From assembly GCF_000722765.2 (NCBI RefSeq), contig NZ_CP028415.1, positions 1,494,501-1,558,500 on the forward strand: 64,000 bases of DNA. The letters run 5' to 3'. The notes under the pieces are model-generated. The model ran no database searches. It was not told the origin of the DNA and worked only from the letters and a program-made list of their open reading frames with translations. Made by a program: the position numbers and the translations under genes. Source of the stretch: Streptococcus mitis. Its GTDB lineage: Bacteria > Bacillota > Bacilli > Lactobacillales > Streptococcaceae. This document shows positions 30,581-39,920 of this stretch, piece after piece. Every line of letters begins with the position of its first letter. Position 1 is the stretch's first letter.

Positions 30581-31013
30581 TTCTAATCTCCTTGATAGAA
30601 AAATGATAAAAAGTTAAGGATTCAAAACCAGCACTTAAAAGAGAAACTTGATAAGTATAACTATCCTCTGGATAAGTAAATATGAAATCTTTCACTTTTT
30701 CTACCTTTTCTTCTAAAATATCACCATAGCGGTCAAAAAAAGTTATCTTGGTATAAACCCCATTTTCAGGCTGACAATCAAAAACCAGTGATAGTTGATA
30801 TTCCTGATTTCTTTTTAGTAGGGGAAGCTGGGGCTGAGTCCGTGCAGCCTGATAATTGACACTAGAAAACCAAGTCTTGAGAATTTCACCAGATGGCAAT
30901 AGAGGATTATACAGACGGACACTTTTGTCAGGGTAATAAGATACAGTTGATCCGTACATATAAGTTCCACCCACTTCTCCCCAATGAATAGACTGTCTCT
31001 GTGTGATTATCAT
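30573..31013 (-). CDS. asp3: Accessory Sec system protein Asp3
   Basis: A 146-residue protein needed for SRR adhesin export; it binds SecA2, Asp1 and Asp2. I placed the start at the ATG at 31013 ([20 protein letters not shown]), which has GGGAG seven bases upstream and overlaps the asp2 stop as ATGA; a longer frame to 31070 would lie inside asp2 and has no such signal. The beta-rich, carbohydrate-binding-module-like fold of Asp3 fits the pattern here ([30 protein letters not shown]). Confidence 0.92.
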   Translation of the reverse strand: MIITQRQSIHWGEVGGTYMYGSTVSYYPDKSVRLYNPLLPSGEILKTWFSSVNYQAARTQPQLPLLKRNQEYQLSLVFDCQPENGVYTKITFFDRYGDILEEKVEKVKDFIFTYPEDSYTYQVSLLSAGFESLTFYHFSIKEIRSV

Positions 31014-32545
31014 TCTTTCTCCCTTCCAAAACCACTTGCTAGTACCATCCGATAAAAGTGCAAAAACCAAGAAATATTGGTATCTGTATCATCATTGTGC
31101 CGTCCGGCAGTTCCTTTGGACAAAATCTTGGCACCTGTATTACACAGATAAGACACTAATTGTTCATAGGCTTGTGGATCCATATCTTCATCCTTCATAT
31201 AGGATAAACCAAAGGTTGTCTTTGAAAAATCTGCTTGTTTAAATACCTTCCAAAAACGCTGGTCCAAGTCCAACATATGATTAAGGCTTACTCCTCCAGT
31301 TTGATGTTTTAAAATATCGAAACTCGTAGGAAAAACTCTAGGGCTCGCTAAACGTCCACGTTCGGCTATTGTTCCTAGATTAGCCAAGGGCTTACCAACT
31401 ATGATTGCATGAGGTTCAAAAGAAGCACCATAATAGAGAGACGGAAAGGTTCCCATAGAAAGGCCTGATAAAATCAAATCCTTGCGTTCAAAGCCTAAAT
31501 AATCAAGATAGTGAGCAATCGTCTCTTTGACCTTTCCCTCTAGCTCATCGGTTCCTAGATAAAAAGCTCCCCCCTCTAAACGTGGATCAGAAAATAAAAT
31601 AAAGGGACATCCTAGGTTTTTCATTATAAAGTAACCCTCGAATCCTTCTGCAGGTCGATAACCTGCAAAATAGACAGCCAAAGGCGGTTTAAAATCACCT
31701 GGATGGAAGAAATAGTTTATTTCATCACGCTTACTATCATGTAGGATATTCCCACCTAAAACAAACTTCCCGAACTGTTTACGACTCCAGCGCTGGTGAA
31801 GACTACCAATCTTTACAATCCCTTGACCACGTGCTTCTACAGATATTGCGAGATAGCAATCTCCCTCTTTATTTTCCATAATGAGTGCCTTCTCTAGGTC
31901 ATTTTCAGTCACTATTGTCTCTTCAAAAACATCATCAACAGAACCACTCCATATTTTACGAATGATCAATCGTAACTCACAATTACCTTGTTTTTCATAC
32001 TCCAACCACAACTCAATAGGAAGATTTTTACTAACCATAATGTTATAGGACCAATAAGCTAATTGAGAAAAAGTATCACCAAATTTCCCTTCCAAAGTCA
32101 CATGTTCAAATCCTTGATAGGAAATAGATCCTTCAAAGGAAGGATGAATTTGAATACTTGACGGAGTTAATTTATCCCCATATCCCCCACCAAAGAGAGA
32201 GGTTGATAAATCATTGATGAGTTGTTGGGGACTTGAAAAATCAATTGCTTGTGCACATCGTTTTTTTAGAAAATCCACAACCTCTCTATCATTTATTTGT
32301 AGATTCTGGTTATAAAACAAAGTATAAGGTTCAAAATATTTTACAAAGGAAAATAAGTCTTTGGCATACTGACCATCTTCTATTAAAACTGCATGAAAAC
32401 GGCTCATATCCTCTTTTTCTATAATTTCACGAAGGGCTTTTGATGAGTTTGGGTAAAAATGATACCAACTCATATTTTCAGGTATGTCATAGTGATTTTC
32501 CCAATTGGCAAGTCCTATCTGTAAAATATTAAGTTCCTTTGACAT
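31010..32545 (-). CDS. asp2: Accessory Sec system protein Asp2 (acetyltransferase/hydrolase fold)
   Basis: A 511-residue protein with a dual role known from S. gordonii: it is needed for export and O-acetylates GlcNAc on the SRR domains. The nucleophile elbow is visible as GLSMG with Ser363, close to the position reported for S. gordonii Asp2. A beta-sandwich-like N-terminal half precedes this alpha/beta-hydrolase part (AVYFAGYRPAEGFEG, SDPRLEGGAFYLG). It overlaps asp1 by 17 bases and asp3 by four. Confidence 0.95.
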   Translation of the reverse strand: MSKELNILQIGLANWENHYDIPENMSWYHFYPNSSKALREIIEKEDMSRFHAVLIEDGQYAKDLFSFVKYFEPYTLFYNQNLQINDREVVDFLKKRCAQAIDFSSPQQLINDLSTSLFGGGYGDKLTPSSIQIHPSFEGSISYQGFEHVTLEGKFGDTFSQLAYWSYNIMVSKNLPIELWLEYEKQGNCELRLIIRKIWSGSVDDVFEETIVTENDLEKALIMENKEGDCYLAISVEARGQGIVKIGSLHQRWSRKQFGKFVLGGNILHDSKRDEINYFFHPGDFKPPLAVYFAGYRPAEGFEGYFIMKNLGCPFILFSDPRLEGGAFYLGTDELEGKVKETIAHYLDYLGFERKDLILSGLSMGTFPSLYYGASFEPHAIIVGKPLANLGTIAERGRLASPRVFPTSFDILKHQTGGVSLNHMLDLDQRFWKVFKQADFSKTTFGLSYMKDEDMDPQAYEQLVSYLCNTGAKILSKGTAGRHNDDTDTNISWFLHFYRMVLASGFGREKE

Positions 32546-34109
32546 TTTTAACCTCCTCTATCCATTTCTCTAATTTCCCAAGAAATTGTTGTCCAGTGTG
32601 CTCCTTAATCTTATCAATCGAATAAATCAAGGACTCATTCCATTCTTTCAACCTATCTGTGTAATAATGGGCAGCCTTAGAAAATTCTGTTACATCTGTC
32701 AGCAAATAACCATTTTTTAAATGTTCAACATAGACGGTTTCAACTAGGTTGATTTGAGGAATTCCTGCACTAATCCCAGCTATCTGTGTATAGAGATGAG
32801 GCTGTCTATTCAAATCCACAATCAAACGAACAAATTCTAGTGTTTTTATCAAATCTAACTCATCATTCAAGTTGACAAACTGCATGCGTAAGTCCTGGTG
32901 TTGATTTTCTGCCAGAGGATTTTCTGCATCACCATAGTCAATCGCCTTTCCCAGACTTTCGGATTGAATGTTTTCTTGGATTAAAGACTCAACAATCCCT
33001 TCCACCTCATTCATTTGCTCCTGACTAGCAGCAAAAGCTCCAAAAATCACCTCAGTATCTTTATTTTCAGCGACAAAGGACAAGACTTGAAGCAGGGCTT
33101 GGCTATCAATCCCCTGTTCAAAATCCAGTTGATAATAAATGATGGATTCTTTCTTAGTTTGGCTTCGTCCCAATCGTAAACGGGTGTCAAAAGATGATAG
33201 ATGATAAAATTGATGCATTCGTTCAGGATACAACTCCTGCAACAATCGTAAACTATCCTCTCTATCCACCAAAATCAAATCCGATTTTTCAAAAGTTAAA
33301 TCTAAATCCCTAAAGGTATCTTGAGGATTACGTCCAATGAAAAGACTCAACAGTTTAGGATTTTTTCTAGGTAAACGGCCTAAGACTAGCTGATCATGAT
33401 GAGAATGAGAAGGAAGCATAAAAATATCCTGATCCTTCACATATTTTTGCAGATAATTCTCAAAAAATTCTGCCACCAAGTCTCCCATGTTCTGATAGAA
33501 AAGTGTTTTAAAGCGATAACCAAAAATGGGATTGATTTCTATCCGTCCGCCTTCTTTTAAATGCTCTCTAAATTGCCATACTCCCTTGGGATTCAGATAT
33601 TCTTGATAAGCCACTTGCCCATCTTCAAAAAAGATAACACTCGATACAAATCCACGATCATCCATGATATAGTGCATATGTATTTGACCATTCGGTTCAA
33701 AATACTGTATATCACTGATGAAGCCTTCAACCCCATGTTCAACCTTAGCAAATTTCTTCCCATTTTTTTGAACGATAATCGTAAAGAGACTATAAATAAA
33801 TTCACAGTCATTATCCCACTCAATATCTCGAATGCTTAAAACTTGGGTATGGGGATTATGAAAATCTTGCATAACATCAAAAACGGAATAAGTATCCGTT
33901 TCTAACACACCATGTCTATGTAGAAAATAACGTAAATGTGGCTGATAGGCTAATACTAATAGCCGGGATGGTATTCCTTGTCTTTGAAACAGCCTAATTT
34001 GATTAAACGTGTCATCAAATTCAAGTCTAAAAGAAGAACGATACCATGGATTCAAATCAACATGCCATGTTCTTTCCGAGCCATACCAAGCTGGAATAAA
34101 ATAATACAT
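32529..34109 (-). CDS. asp1: Accessory Sec system protein Asp1
   Basis: A 526-residue protein of the Asp1-Asp2-Asp3 complex, which brings the glycosylated adhesin to SecA2. Asp1 resembles a GT-B glycosyltransferase but lost catalysis (family knowledge). It starts MYYFIPAWYGSERTWHVDL, typical of Asp1, and keeps a C-terminal GT-like stretch (SAGIPQINLVETVYVEHLKN, similar to a donor-site loop). Its start is 10 bases after the secY2 stop. Confidence 0.94.
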   Translation of the reverse strand: MYYFIPAWYGSERTWHVDLNPWYRSSFRLEFDDTFNQIRLFQRQGIPSRLLVLAYQPHLRYFLHRHGVLETDTYSVFDVMQDFHNPHTQVLSIRDIEWDNDCEFIYSLFTIIVQKNGKKFAKVEHGVEGFISDIQYFEPNGQIHMHYIMDDRGFVSSVIFFEDGQVAYQEYLNPKGVWQFREHLKEGGRIEINPIFGYRFKTLFYQNMGDLVAEFFENYLQKYVKDQDIFMLPSHSHHDQLVLGRLPRKNPKLLSLFIGRNPQDTFRDLDLTFEKSDLILVDREDSLRLLQELYPERMHQFYHLSSFDTRLRLGRSQTKKESIIYYQLDFEQGIDSQALLQVLSFVAENKDTEVIFGAFAASQEQMNEVEGIVESLIQENIQSESLGKAIDYGDAENPLAENQHQDLRMQFVNLNDELDLIKTLEFVRLIVDLNRQPHLYTQIAGISAGIPQINLVETVYVEHLKNGYLLTDVTEFSKAAHYYTDRLKEWNESLIYSIDKIKEHTGQQFLGKLEKWIEEVKNVKGT

Positions 34110-34118
34110 AAAATTCTC

Positions 34119-35336
34119 CTAAATCAAGGGTTTATAGGTTTCATTTAACCTTAAAGCCTTGACCTCGTCTCTAATCGTAAAAATCATGCCCCCAAACATC
34201 ATAAACAAACCTGGAATCATTGCTAATCTTAATAACTTTTCATCAAATAAAACAAAAAGCATGGGACCACCTGCCATGATCACATTAAAGAGACCACCTA
34301 TGACTGAAAAACGAAGGACCAAGCCATTAATAAATCGACTAGTGTCCTCTCCTGGATAAATTCCATAAATGTATTCTCCAGATTTTTTCATGCGGTCTGC
34401 AATCTCTTCTCCATTCATAGTAACAAAAGCAAAAATGATACTAAATAAAAATAAGACCGAAATATAAACATAGACCCACAACGGCTTCCCAACCATAAAT
34501 TCCTTTGATAAAGTTGCTAGCCCTGAATGATTAGGGAAGATAAATCCCAACAAGATGAACAGATAAGCTGGTACACTAAGAAAACTCATCACATACATAT
34601 AAGGCATCCCACCTGCAGGATTCAACATGATTTCGAGATAAGAATAGCGTTTAAAACGATTGTGTAAGCCAATTTTATTAACAGGAACCAAATAGCGAGC
34701 TCGATACATAATGGCAAGTAAATAAGAAAAGACAAGGGTTAATAAAGCAAGTAACACAATAATCCCTGTTGGAATATGAACCGTTTGAAATGTTTCAATA
34801 ACATCCTGAGGGATATTTAAAACAATGCTGGATAGGAGGATTACAATAGAACCCCCAATCCCCATACTAGCATTTAAATCTGACAACCAAACAAGGAAAA
34901 ATGCCCCTGCTATCAGCAACAAGGTATTCATTAGAGCAACCAAAATTGCCGAATAGGAGGATTGCACTGGCAAGCTCAAGCTAACTGCCAAGGATTGAAT
35001 AACAGCAATTAGCAAGGTCAGATACATTTTTCGACGATCTTGAATTTCAATCGCTGTAGAACTTAGCCCCAATTTTTTAGAATATGAAAACATCTGCCAC
35101 AAAATCATAGCTGACATCCAAGGGGATAGTCCAACAGAAAAAATTGACAGACTTCTTAGATTTCCACCTGTTAGGGCAGCTGAGAAGGCTAGATAGGCTG
35201 TTGAACCTCCTAAAAAATCTTTACTATTTAGGTCAACAAAAGGGAGAGTAATACGACTTCCCAATACATAGATAAACAGTAGAAATAAGGTAAATAATCC
35301 TTTTTTTACTGCTATTGACGAATAAATCTTAGTCAC
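34119..35336 (-). CDS. secY2: Accessory Sec translocon channel SecY2
   Basis: A 405-residue polytopic membrane protein with about ten helices, the channel through which the adhesin is exported. Family features are [19 protein letters not shown] at the start, [20 protein letters not shown], and [17 protein letters not shown] [17 protein letters not shown]. It is shorter than housekeeping SecY, as expected for SecY2. It heads the secY2-asp1-asp2-asp3-secA2-gtfA-gtfB-asp5-asp4 core; the glycosyltransferase genes lie upstream of it. Confidence 0.96.
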   Translation of the reverse strand: MTKIYSSIAVKKGLFTLFLLFIYVLGSRITLPFVDLNSKDFLGGSTAYLAFSAALTGGNLRSLSIFSVGLSPWMSAMILWQMFSYSKKLGLSSTAIEIQDRRKMYLTLLIAVIQSLAVSLSLPVQSSYSAILVALMNTLLLIAGAFFLVWLSDLNASMGIGGSIVILLSSIVLNIPQDVIETFQTVHIPTGIIVLLALLTLVFSYLLAIMYRARYLVPVNKIGLHNRFKRYSYLEIMLNPAGGMPYMYVMSFLSVPAYLFILLGFIFPNHSGLATLSKEFMVGKPLWVYVYISVLFLFSIIFAFVTMNGEEIADRMKKSGEYIYGIYPGEDTSRFINGLVLRFSVIGGLFNVIMAGGPMLFVLFDEKLLRLAMIPGLFMMFGGMIFTIRDEVKALRLNETYKPLI

Positions 35337-35392
35337 AAAATACTCCCCTTACCTTCATTGTTTGTGATCTGGTAAACAACAAACTTTTTATT

Positions 35393-36295
35393 TCAACTTT
35401 TACTATTTCTTTGTTCCGCTTCAAAAAAGAGTTTCAATCTAAAACAAATATCTTTATATTCCTCAGTATCTGTTAATTGATGGTCTTCTAAAGTTTGCTT
35501 GTAATCTTTTAAAAGATTGACAAATCGAATACGCAAAACGGATACATCCAAACCAGCCAAGACACAATCTGATATTTTCTTAGAAAACACTTCAACAATA
35601 TCTCTTGCCCAAGAAAGATCAAATTCCGTTCTCATGATACTTCCTGAACGTCTTCTATATAGATAGAGATTATCGTTTATAAAGACGATTTTAGACGCTA
35701 AAAGATAAAAGCGATGCATGGTTGCTTCATCATCGAAGCGGCGACCATTTGAAAAGTGAACTTCATTAAATAATTCTTTTTTAATCAACTTAAATGTCGG
35801 CAATATAAAGGCTGAGCTATTGAATTTCCAATCTCCTGCTTGACGGTTCATAATTTCTTGCCTAGATAGTTCTTCGACACAAAAATCTTGCCCCGTTACA
35901 TAAAAATAAAAATTCCCATCACTTTCGTCATAATTATAGTAATTTCCTATAACAATATCTGCATTCTTTTCTTGAACTTGTTGATAAAGAGTTTCAATCA
36001 TATTTTCTTTTACAATATCATCCGAATCAACAATCGTAATATATTGGCCTATAGCTTCACGCAGACCTAGATTTTTAGCTTGTGCTGCTCCCTGATTTTC
36101 TTGATGAAACACTCTGACACGCTCATCTTGCATCATAAAAGCATCACAAATTTCCCCAGAATTATCCGTCGAACCATCATCAACTAAAATAATTTCTATA
36201 TTTTGATAGGTTTGCTTTAGAATATGCTCGACACACTCCACTAAATATTTCTCTGTATTGTAAATCGGAACTACAACACTAATTAATTCGCTCAT
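35393..36295 (-). CDS. GT2 family glycosyltransferase
   Basis: A 300-residue GT-A-fold transferase. The UDP-sugar site is visible as VVVPIYNTEKYL, VDDGSTDNSGEIC (39-50) and the metal-binding DSDD at 90-93. It probably extends the glycan on the serine-rich adhesin after GtfA-GtfB and Gtf3. The donor sugar cannot be read from sequence. Its ATG overlaps the stop of the upstream GT8 gene (TAATG). It corresponds by position to the GT2 gene next to secY2 in the pneumococcal psrP island. Confidence 0.88.
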   Translation of the reverse strand: MSELISVVVPIYNTEKYLVECVEHILKQTYQNIEIILVDDGSTDNSGEICDAFMMQDERVRVFHQENQGAAQAKNLGLREAIGQYITIVDSDDIVKENMIETLYQQVQEKNADIVIGNYYNYDESDGNFYFYVTGQDFCVEELSRQEIMNRQAGDWKFNSSAFILPTFKLIKKELFNEVHFSNGRRFDDEATMHRFYLLASKIVFINDNLYLYRRRSGSIMRTEFDLSWARDIVEVFSKKISDCVLAGLDVSVLRIRFVNLLKDYKQTLEDHQLTDTEEYKDICFRLKLFFEAEQRNSKS

Positions 36296-37491
36296 TATTC
36301 TATCTCTATATTCTTCATTTTATTCACTAAATCATCCGGTCTCTCTACAGAAAAAATGCCTTCATAGATTCCATCTTCCATACTTTTACGTGTTATATCA
36401 AAAGCCAAGATTTTCTTACCTCTCTCTTTTGCTCGCATAACTACATCTAGGACTTCCCCACCCATATTAATATCCAAGTATATACTAGAATCATCTAGCA
36501 ACCAATCGATTCTCTGATGAAGAATAGATTGGTACAAAGTCATATTAAAGTAGACAGATAATTTAGTTAAATCTTTATTACAATAAACAGGGGCTGCAAC
36601 ATGAAAATGCCAATCAGGCAACTGTTGTAATAAATACTCTAAATGTTTTACATCTGCACTCCATGTCACAAGCATCGCTTGTTTTTTAGATTGATTGCTT
36701 CTATCAAAAAAATTCAAACTGGAACGTTGAAAAGCAATCTCTGACCAATCCAAATCTCTATAAGTCCACCATAATTCACGCAGTCTAGATATACTATACG
36801 TATTCCAAGGTTTATCATGACTAGCAAAGTGAACAATGACAGGTGGATTATTATCTAGCCGTTCACATTCCTGATCCAGACGAAAAGTATCAGCACCAAC
36901 CATATAATTATATGTTTTATCTAATGCTAGCCAATTATCCTCAAAGTAAATATTTAAAATACTCTGATCCCCAAGATGAACAGCTTGATTCTGCTCTGCC
37001 GCTAATTCCAATAAACTATTAACAATAGAATCTTCTTCCCATTTTGCAACATCCATTAGCAAAACACCAGCATTAAAACCAGATTTTCGTCCCTCGTAGG
37101 CATAAACATCATCAACAGCTCCAATAGAATATTCTTTAAGATCCATCTCAAACAGAGTAGATAGATCACCAGTTACAATAATATCAGAATCCAGATATAA
37201 GACCTTTTCAGATTCAACCACTGCTGTCGCAAAAAAGCGAAAATAAGTAGCATAATTAATATGAGGTCCCGTTTTATAACCTTCAAAAAGTTCTTTATCA
37301 ATGTATACACTGCGAATTGTAGAATTCACAACTTCCATTTTTCTCCCCAATAATTTGAACCATTCAGGAGCTATGTCACTATTTAGAATATAAAAATCAA
37401 CATCCCTATTGTGATACAATACAGACTTTATAGTCGTCTCTAAAGGAATAAGATAAGCATTATCAGCTACCAATACTATTGATTTTCTCAT
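36295..37491 (-). CDS. GT8 glycosyltransferase with C-terminal GtfB-like module
   Basis: A 398-residue protein with a GT8 (GT-A fold) domain, residues 1-255. Key motifs are VLYLDSDIIV with DSD at 101-103, FNAGVLLMD (139-147), GDQSILN (174-180) and HFASHDKPW (222-230). Residues 271-396 form the module seen in GtfB: QLPDWHFHVAAPV, FNMTLYQS, SIYLDINMGGEVLD and KKILAFDIT. The protein presumably adds a hexose to the adhesin glycan. A GAGGTAG site precedes the ATG. Confidence 0.88.
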   Translation of the reverse strand: MRKSIVLVADNAYLIPLETTIKSVLYHNRDVDFYILNSDIAPEWFKLLGRKMEVVNSTIRSVYIDKELFEGYKTGPHINYATYFRFFATAVVESEKVLYLDSDIIVTGDLSTLFEMDLKEYSIGAVDDVYAYEGRKSGFNAGVLLMDVAKWEEDSIVNSLLELAAEQNQAVHLGDQSILNIYFEDNWLALDKTYNYMVGADTFRLDQECERLDNNPPVIVHFASHDKPWNTYSISRLRELWWTYRDLDWSEIAFQRSSLNFFDRSNQSKKQAMLVTWSADVKHLEYLLQQLPDWHFHVAAPVYCNKDLTKLSVYFNMTLYQSILHQRIDWLLDDSSIYLDINMGGEVLDVVMRAKERGKKILAFDITRKSMEDGIYEGIFSVERPDDLVNKMKNIEIE

Positions 37492-37499
37492 ACTATTCT

Positions 37500-38720
37500 C
37501 TACCTCATGTAAGATCTGATTGCGTCTACCATTTTTTCCGGAATGGAACTTGGATAGATACCTTCATATGAAATCTCAGAAAGATTTTCAGAGCAAGTAT
37601 TATCGAAAGCTATCATTGGTTTTTTGTGCTTAAGCACAAACTCATATGCATCTTCTAATTTTCTATCATGATTCAAATCCAAATACAAATCTGAAGCTAT
37701 TAATATTTGTTCCAATAACATTGGTAAGGAATTTGGATATACGGTCACATTAGGAAAACGCGTTAAAGCTAATAGTTCATTTGCCATATTTGTGTAAGCA
37801 ACAATATGAAAATGAACATCTGGCAATTGCTCCGCCAAGTAATCTATTTTCTCGACACACCAGGAATTCGTTAAATTCACACATTGCAACTTAAATTGTT
37901 GTGATTTACTAGGATACTTCACACCCTTTGAAGACCATTCATTTAAAATCACAGACCAATCCATTAAAGAGTATTCCCACCAAATTTCTCTTAGACGTCC
38001 AACAGAAAATTGATTCCATGGTTTATCCTGAGAAATATAGTGTAAAATTAGCGGTAATGGATTTAATGGAATATCAAAAATAAATTGATGTTTAAAGGCA
38101 GCTGCTCCATAATCAAAACCTATTTGAAAATTATATTTATCTTCAAGCAAGTTATATTGTTCTTTAAACAACATATTTAAAATTGATTGGTCCCCCTCCT
38201 TAACATTCTCATGTTCTTTTTCTGTTAATTCAATTAATTTTTGTCGAATAGTTTCAGAGCGCCATTTTTTGTTGTTAATCAACAAAACCCCAGCATTGAA
38301 GCCAACTCCAGCTCCAAAGCAAGAACGTGCTGCTGCCAGATAATTTTCACCTAAATCTAATTCAAACAAATCGGTCAAATCACCAGTCACAATCAAATCA
38401 CTATCTAGATAGAGAACTTTATCTTCTGTTGCAAAATCTGGAATAAAATAGCGTGCAAAGGTCATATGATTGATATGAGGTAATTTATTAGACCAGTTCA
38501 TTGTATACTGCGAGCCAATCAACTTGCAATCGATCAAGTCCCCACCCATTTCTTGTAAATATATTCTTATTTGACTAAACCATTCCTGGGGAATGTCCTG
38601 ATTTAGCACATAAATTTTCAAATGACTATTGTGTCTACAGATTGATTTCAAAGCTGTTTCGATTTGGCGAATATAAGCGTAATCACCTGCAAATACTACT
38701 GCACGTTTGGTATTTCCCAT
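37500..38720 (-). CDS. GT8 glycosyltransferase with C-terminal GtfB-like module
   Basis: A 406-residue protein of the same architecture as its downstream neighbour: GT8 domain in residues 1-265 with KVLYLDSDLIVTGDL, GFNAGVLLINNKKW, GDQSILNML and HYISQDKPWN, then the shared module from about residue 278 (NLTNSWCVEKIDYLAEQLPD, HFHIVAYTNM, FPNVTVYPNS, DLYLDLNHD, KPMIAFDNT). It likely acts on the adhesin glycan; donor and acceptor are unknown. Nine bases separate it from the next gene, so the two are co-translated. Confidence 0.88.
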   Translation of the reverse strand: MGNTKRAVVFAGDYAYIRQIETALKSICRHNSHLKIYVLNQDIPQEWFSQIRIYLQEMGGDLIDCKLIGSQYTMNWSNKLPHINHMTFARYFIPDFATEDKVLYLDSDLIVTGDLTDLFELDLGENYLAAARSCFGAGVGFNAGVLLINNKKWRSETIRQKLIELTEKEHENVKEGDQSILNMLFKEQYNLLEDKYNFQIGFDYGAAAFKHQFIFDIPLNPLPLILHYISQDKPWNQFSVGRLREIWWEYSLMDWSVILNEWSSKGVKYPSKSQQFKLQCVNLTNSWCVEKIDYLAEQLPDVHFHIVAYTNMANELLALTRFPNVTVYPNSLPMLLEQILIASDLYLDLNHDRKLEDAYEFVLKHKKPMIAFDNTCSENLSEISYEGIYPSSIPEKMVDAIRSYMR

Positions 38721-38816
38721 TTTAAATCCTTATCATTTATTCTAACTAACACTATTTATTGTCCTACATAAATTAAAGCATATAGATTTTATTTGATCAA
38801 CTTTAAAGCTGTTCAC

Positions 38817-39689
38817 TTACTCATCAAGTAAATATAATGTTTCCTTAATCCATTTCATCGTATCTGTTTCTGATAGATTTTTTTCTTCAAGTTCTTTTTT
38901 TCTAAATTTTAACAGAGATACAAAACTGTCTACGTATCGACCAACATCTATATTTCGAGCTGAAAGAAGAGCTATAAAATTTTTACGCTGCTGTAAATCA
39001 CACCTGATCTTGAGTAAACTAAAATGTCTCGTCGGGCCTTCAGCTATTCGATAAACATAACTATCTCTATTGATATAGACAGATTTGGGTGAAATAAGAT
39101 AGATTTTAAACCAAAACTCCATATCCTCACCCAATATTGTCAAAGTATTAAAACGAATATCTCCTAGAATATCTCGTCTTACTAACTTTCCACTTACAAA
39201 ACGATAAGAATGATCGAATGAATCTAAATCAATTAATTCATTTATTAACTCTAGGTAATTAAAAACTCGTTTTTCATAGCCTCTTTGAAAAGAATGAACA
39301 TACCAAGTGTTATCTTCCATAGAAAATCTTTTATATGTTGAAATTGAAACTGACGCAGATTCGGATATTAGAGCAGAATAAAGAACTTCTAAAAAATCTT
39401 CCTCAACCCAGTCATCTGAATCAACAAACGTTAAATAATCACCTCTTGAGTATTCAATCCCCAAATTACGAGCAGAGGAAACTCCGCCATTTTCTTTCCT
39501 GTAGTAATGAAAACGGGAGTCACTTTCTGTATATTCCTGACAAATTCTTCCTGAATTATCTGTAGAACCATCATCAATCATAAGCACTTCAAAATTTGTA
39601 TAAGTCTGTTTAACAAGACTTTCCAAGCAAACTCCAATATAACTTTCAGTATTATAAACTGGAATAATAACACTAATCAAAGATTCCAT
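38817..39689 (-). CDS. GT2 family glycosyltransferase
   Basis: A 290-residue GT2 enzyme with LISVIIPVYNTESYIGVC, the IDDGSTDNSGRIC loop, and the metal-binding VDSDDWVEEDF segment. A GTG start three codons upstream is possible, but the ATG at 39689 has AGGTG in good position. Unlike most genes of the island it is separated from both neighbours, by 96 and 222 bases of AT-rich sequence, and from memory the pneumococcal TIGR4 psrP island has no GT2 gene here. This suggests it was gained separately. Confidence 0.87.
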   Translation of the reverse strand: MESLISVIIPVYNTESYIGVCLESLVKQTYTNFEVLMIDDGSTDNSGRICQEYTESDSRFHYYRKENGGVSSARNLGIEYSRGDYLTFVDSDDWVEEDFLEVLYSALISESASVSISTYKRFSMEDNTWYVHSFQRGYEKRVFNYLELINELIDLDSFDHSYRFVSGKLVRRDILGDIRFNTLTILGEDMEFWFKIYLISPKSVYINRDSYVYRIAEGPTRHFSLLKIRCDLQQRKNFIALLSARNIDVGRYVDSFVSLLKFRKKELEEKNLSETDTMKWIKETLYLLDE

Positions 39690-39698
39690 ACATTTCAC

Positions 39699-39920
39699 CT
39701 ACAATCTTAAAATTATAGAATAAATCTTTATTTATCTAGCAATATAGTTGTCGGGCAGTCTCTATGTAAATCTTGAAAATTTTCCATCAAATTCCTGTTC
39801 ATAATAGACTCATTTTTATTAAAAAATATCTATTCTTTTAGAGAAATACCCTCATTAATTTTCTTTATTTTTCTAAAAATGTTCCATCAAAATTGAGAAC
39901 TTATTAATCATACTTATAAG
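39699..39920. other. AT-rich spacer inside the glycosyltransferase cluster
   Basis: 222 bases without a supported gene, by far the largest gap inside the glycosyltransferase cluster. Two near-copies of TTCCATCAAA occur (around 39781 and 39882). No terminator, transposase fragment or recognisable repeat was found. Confidence 0.4.

Noticed and set aside
31014..31070. Longer start for asp3 at 31070
   Set aside because: It would lie inside asp2; the ATG at 31013 has GGGAG upstream and overlaps the asp2 stop in the usual way.
39699..39920. Insertion sequence remnant
   Set aside because: Only short AT-rich similarities; no transposase fragment, terminal inverted repeats or target duplication found.
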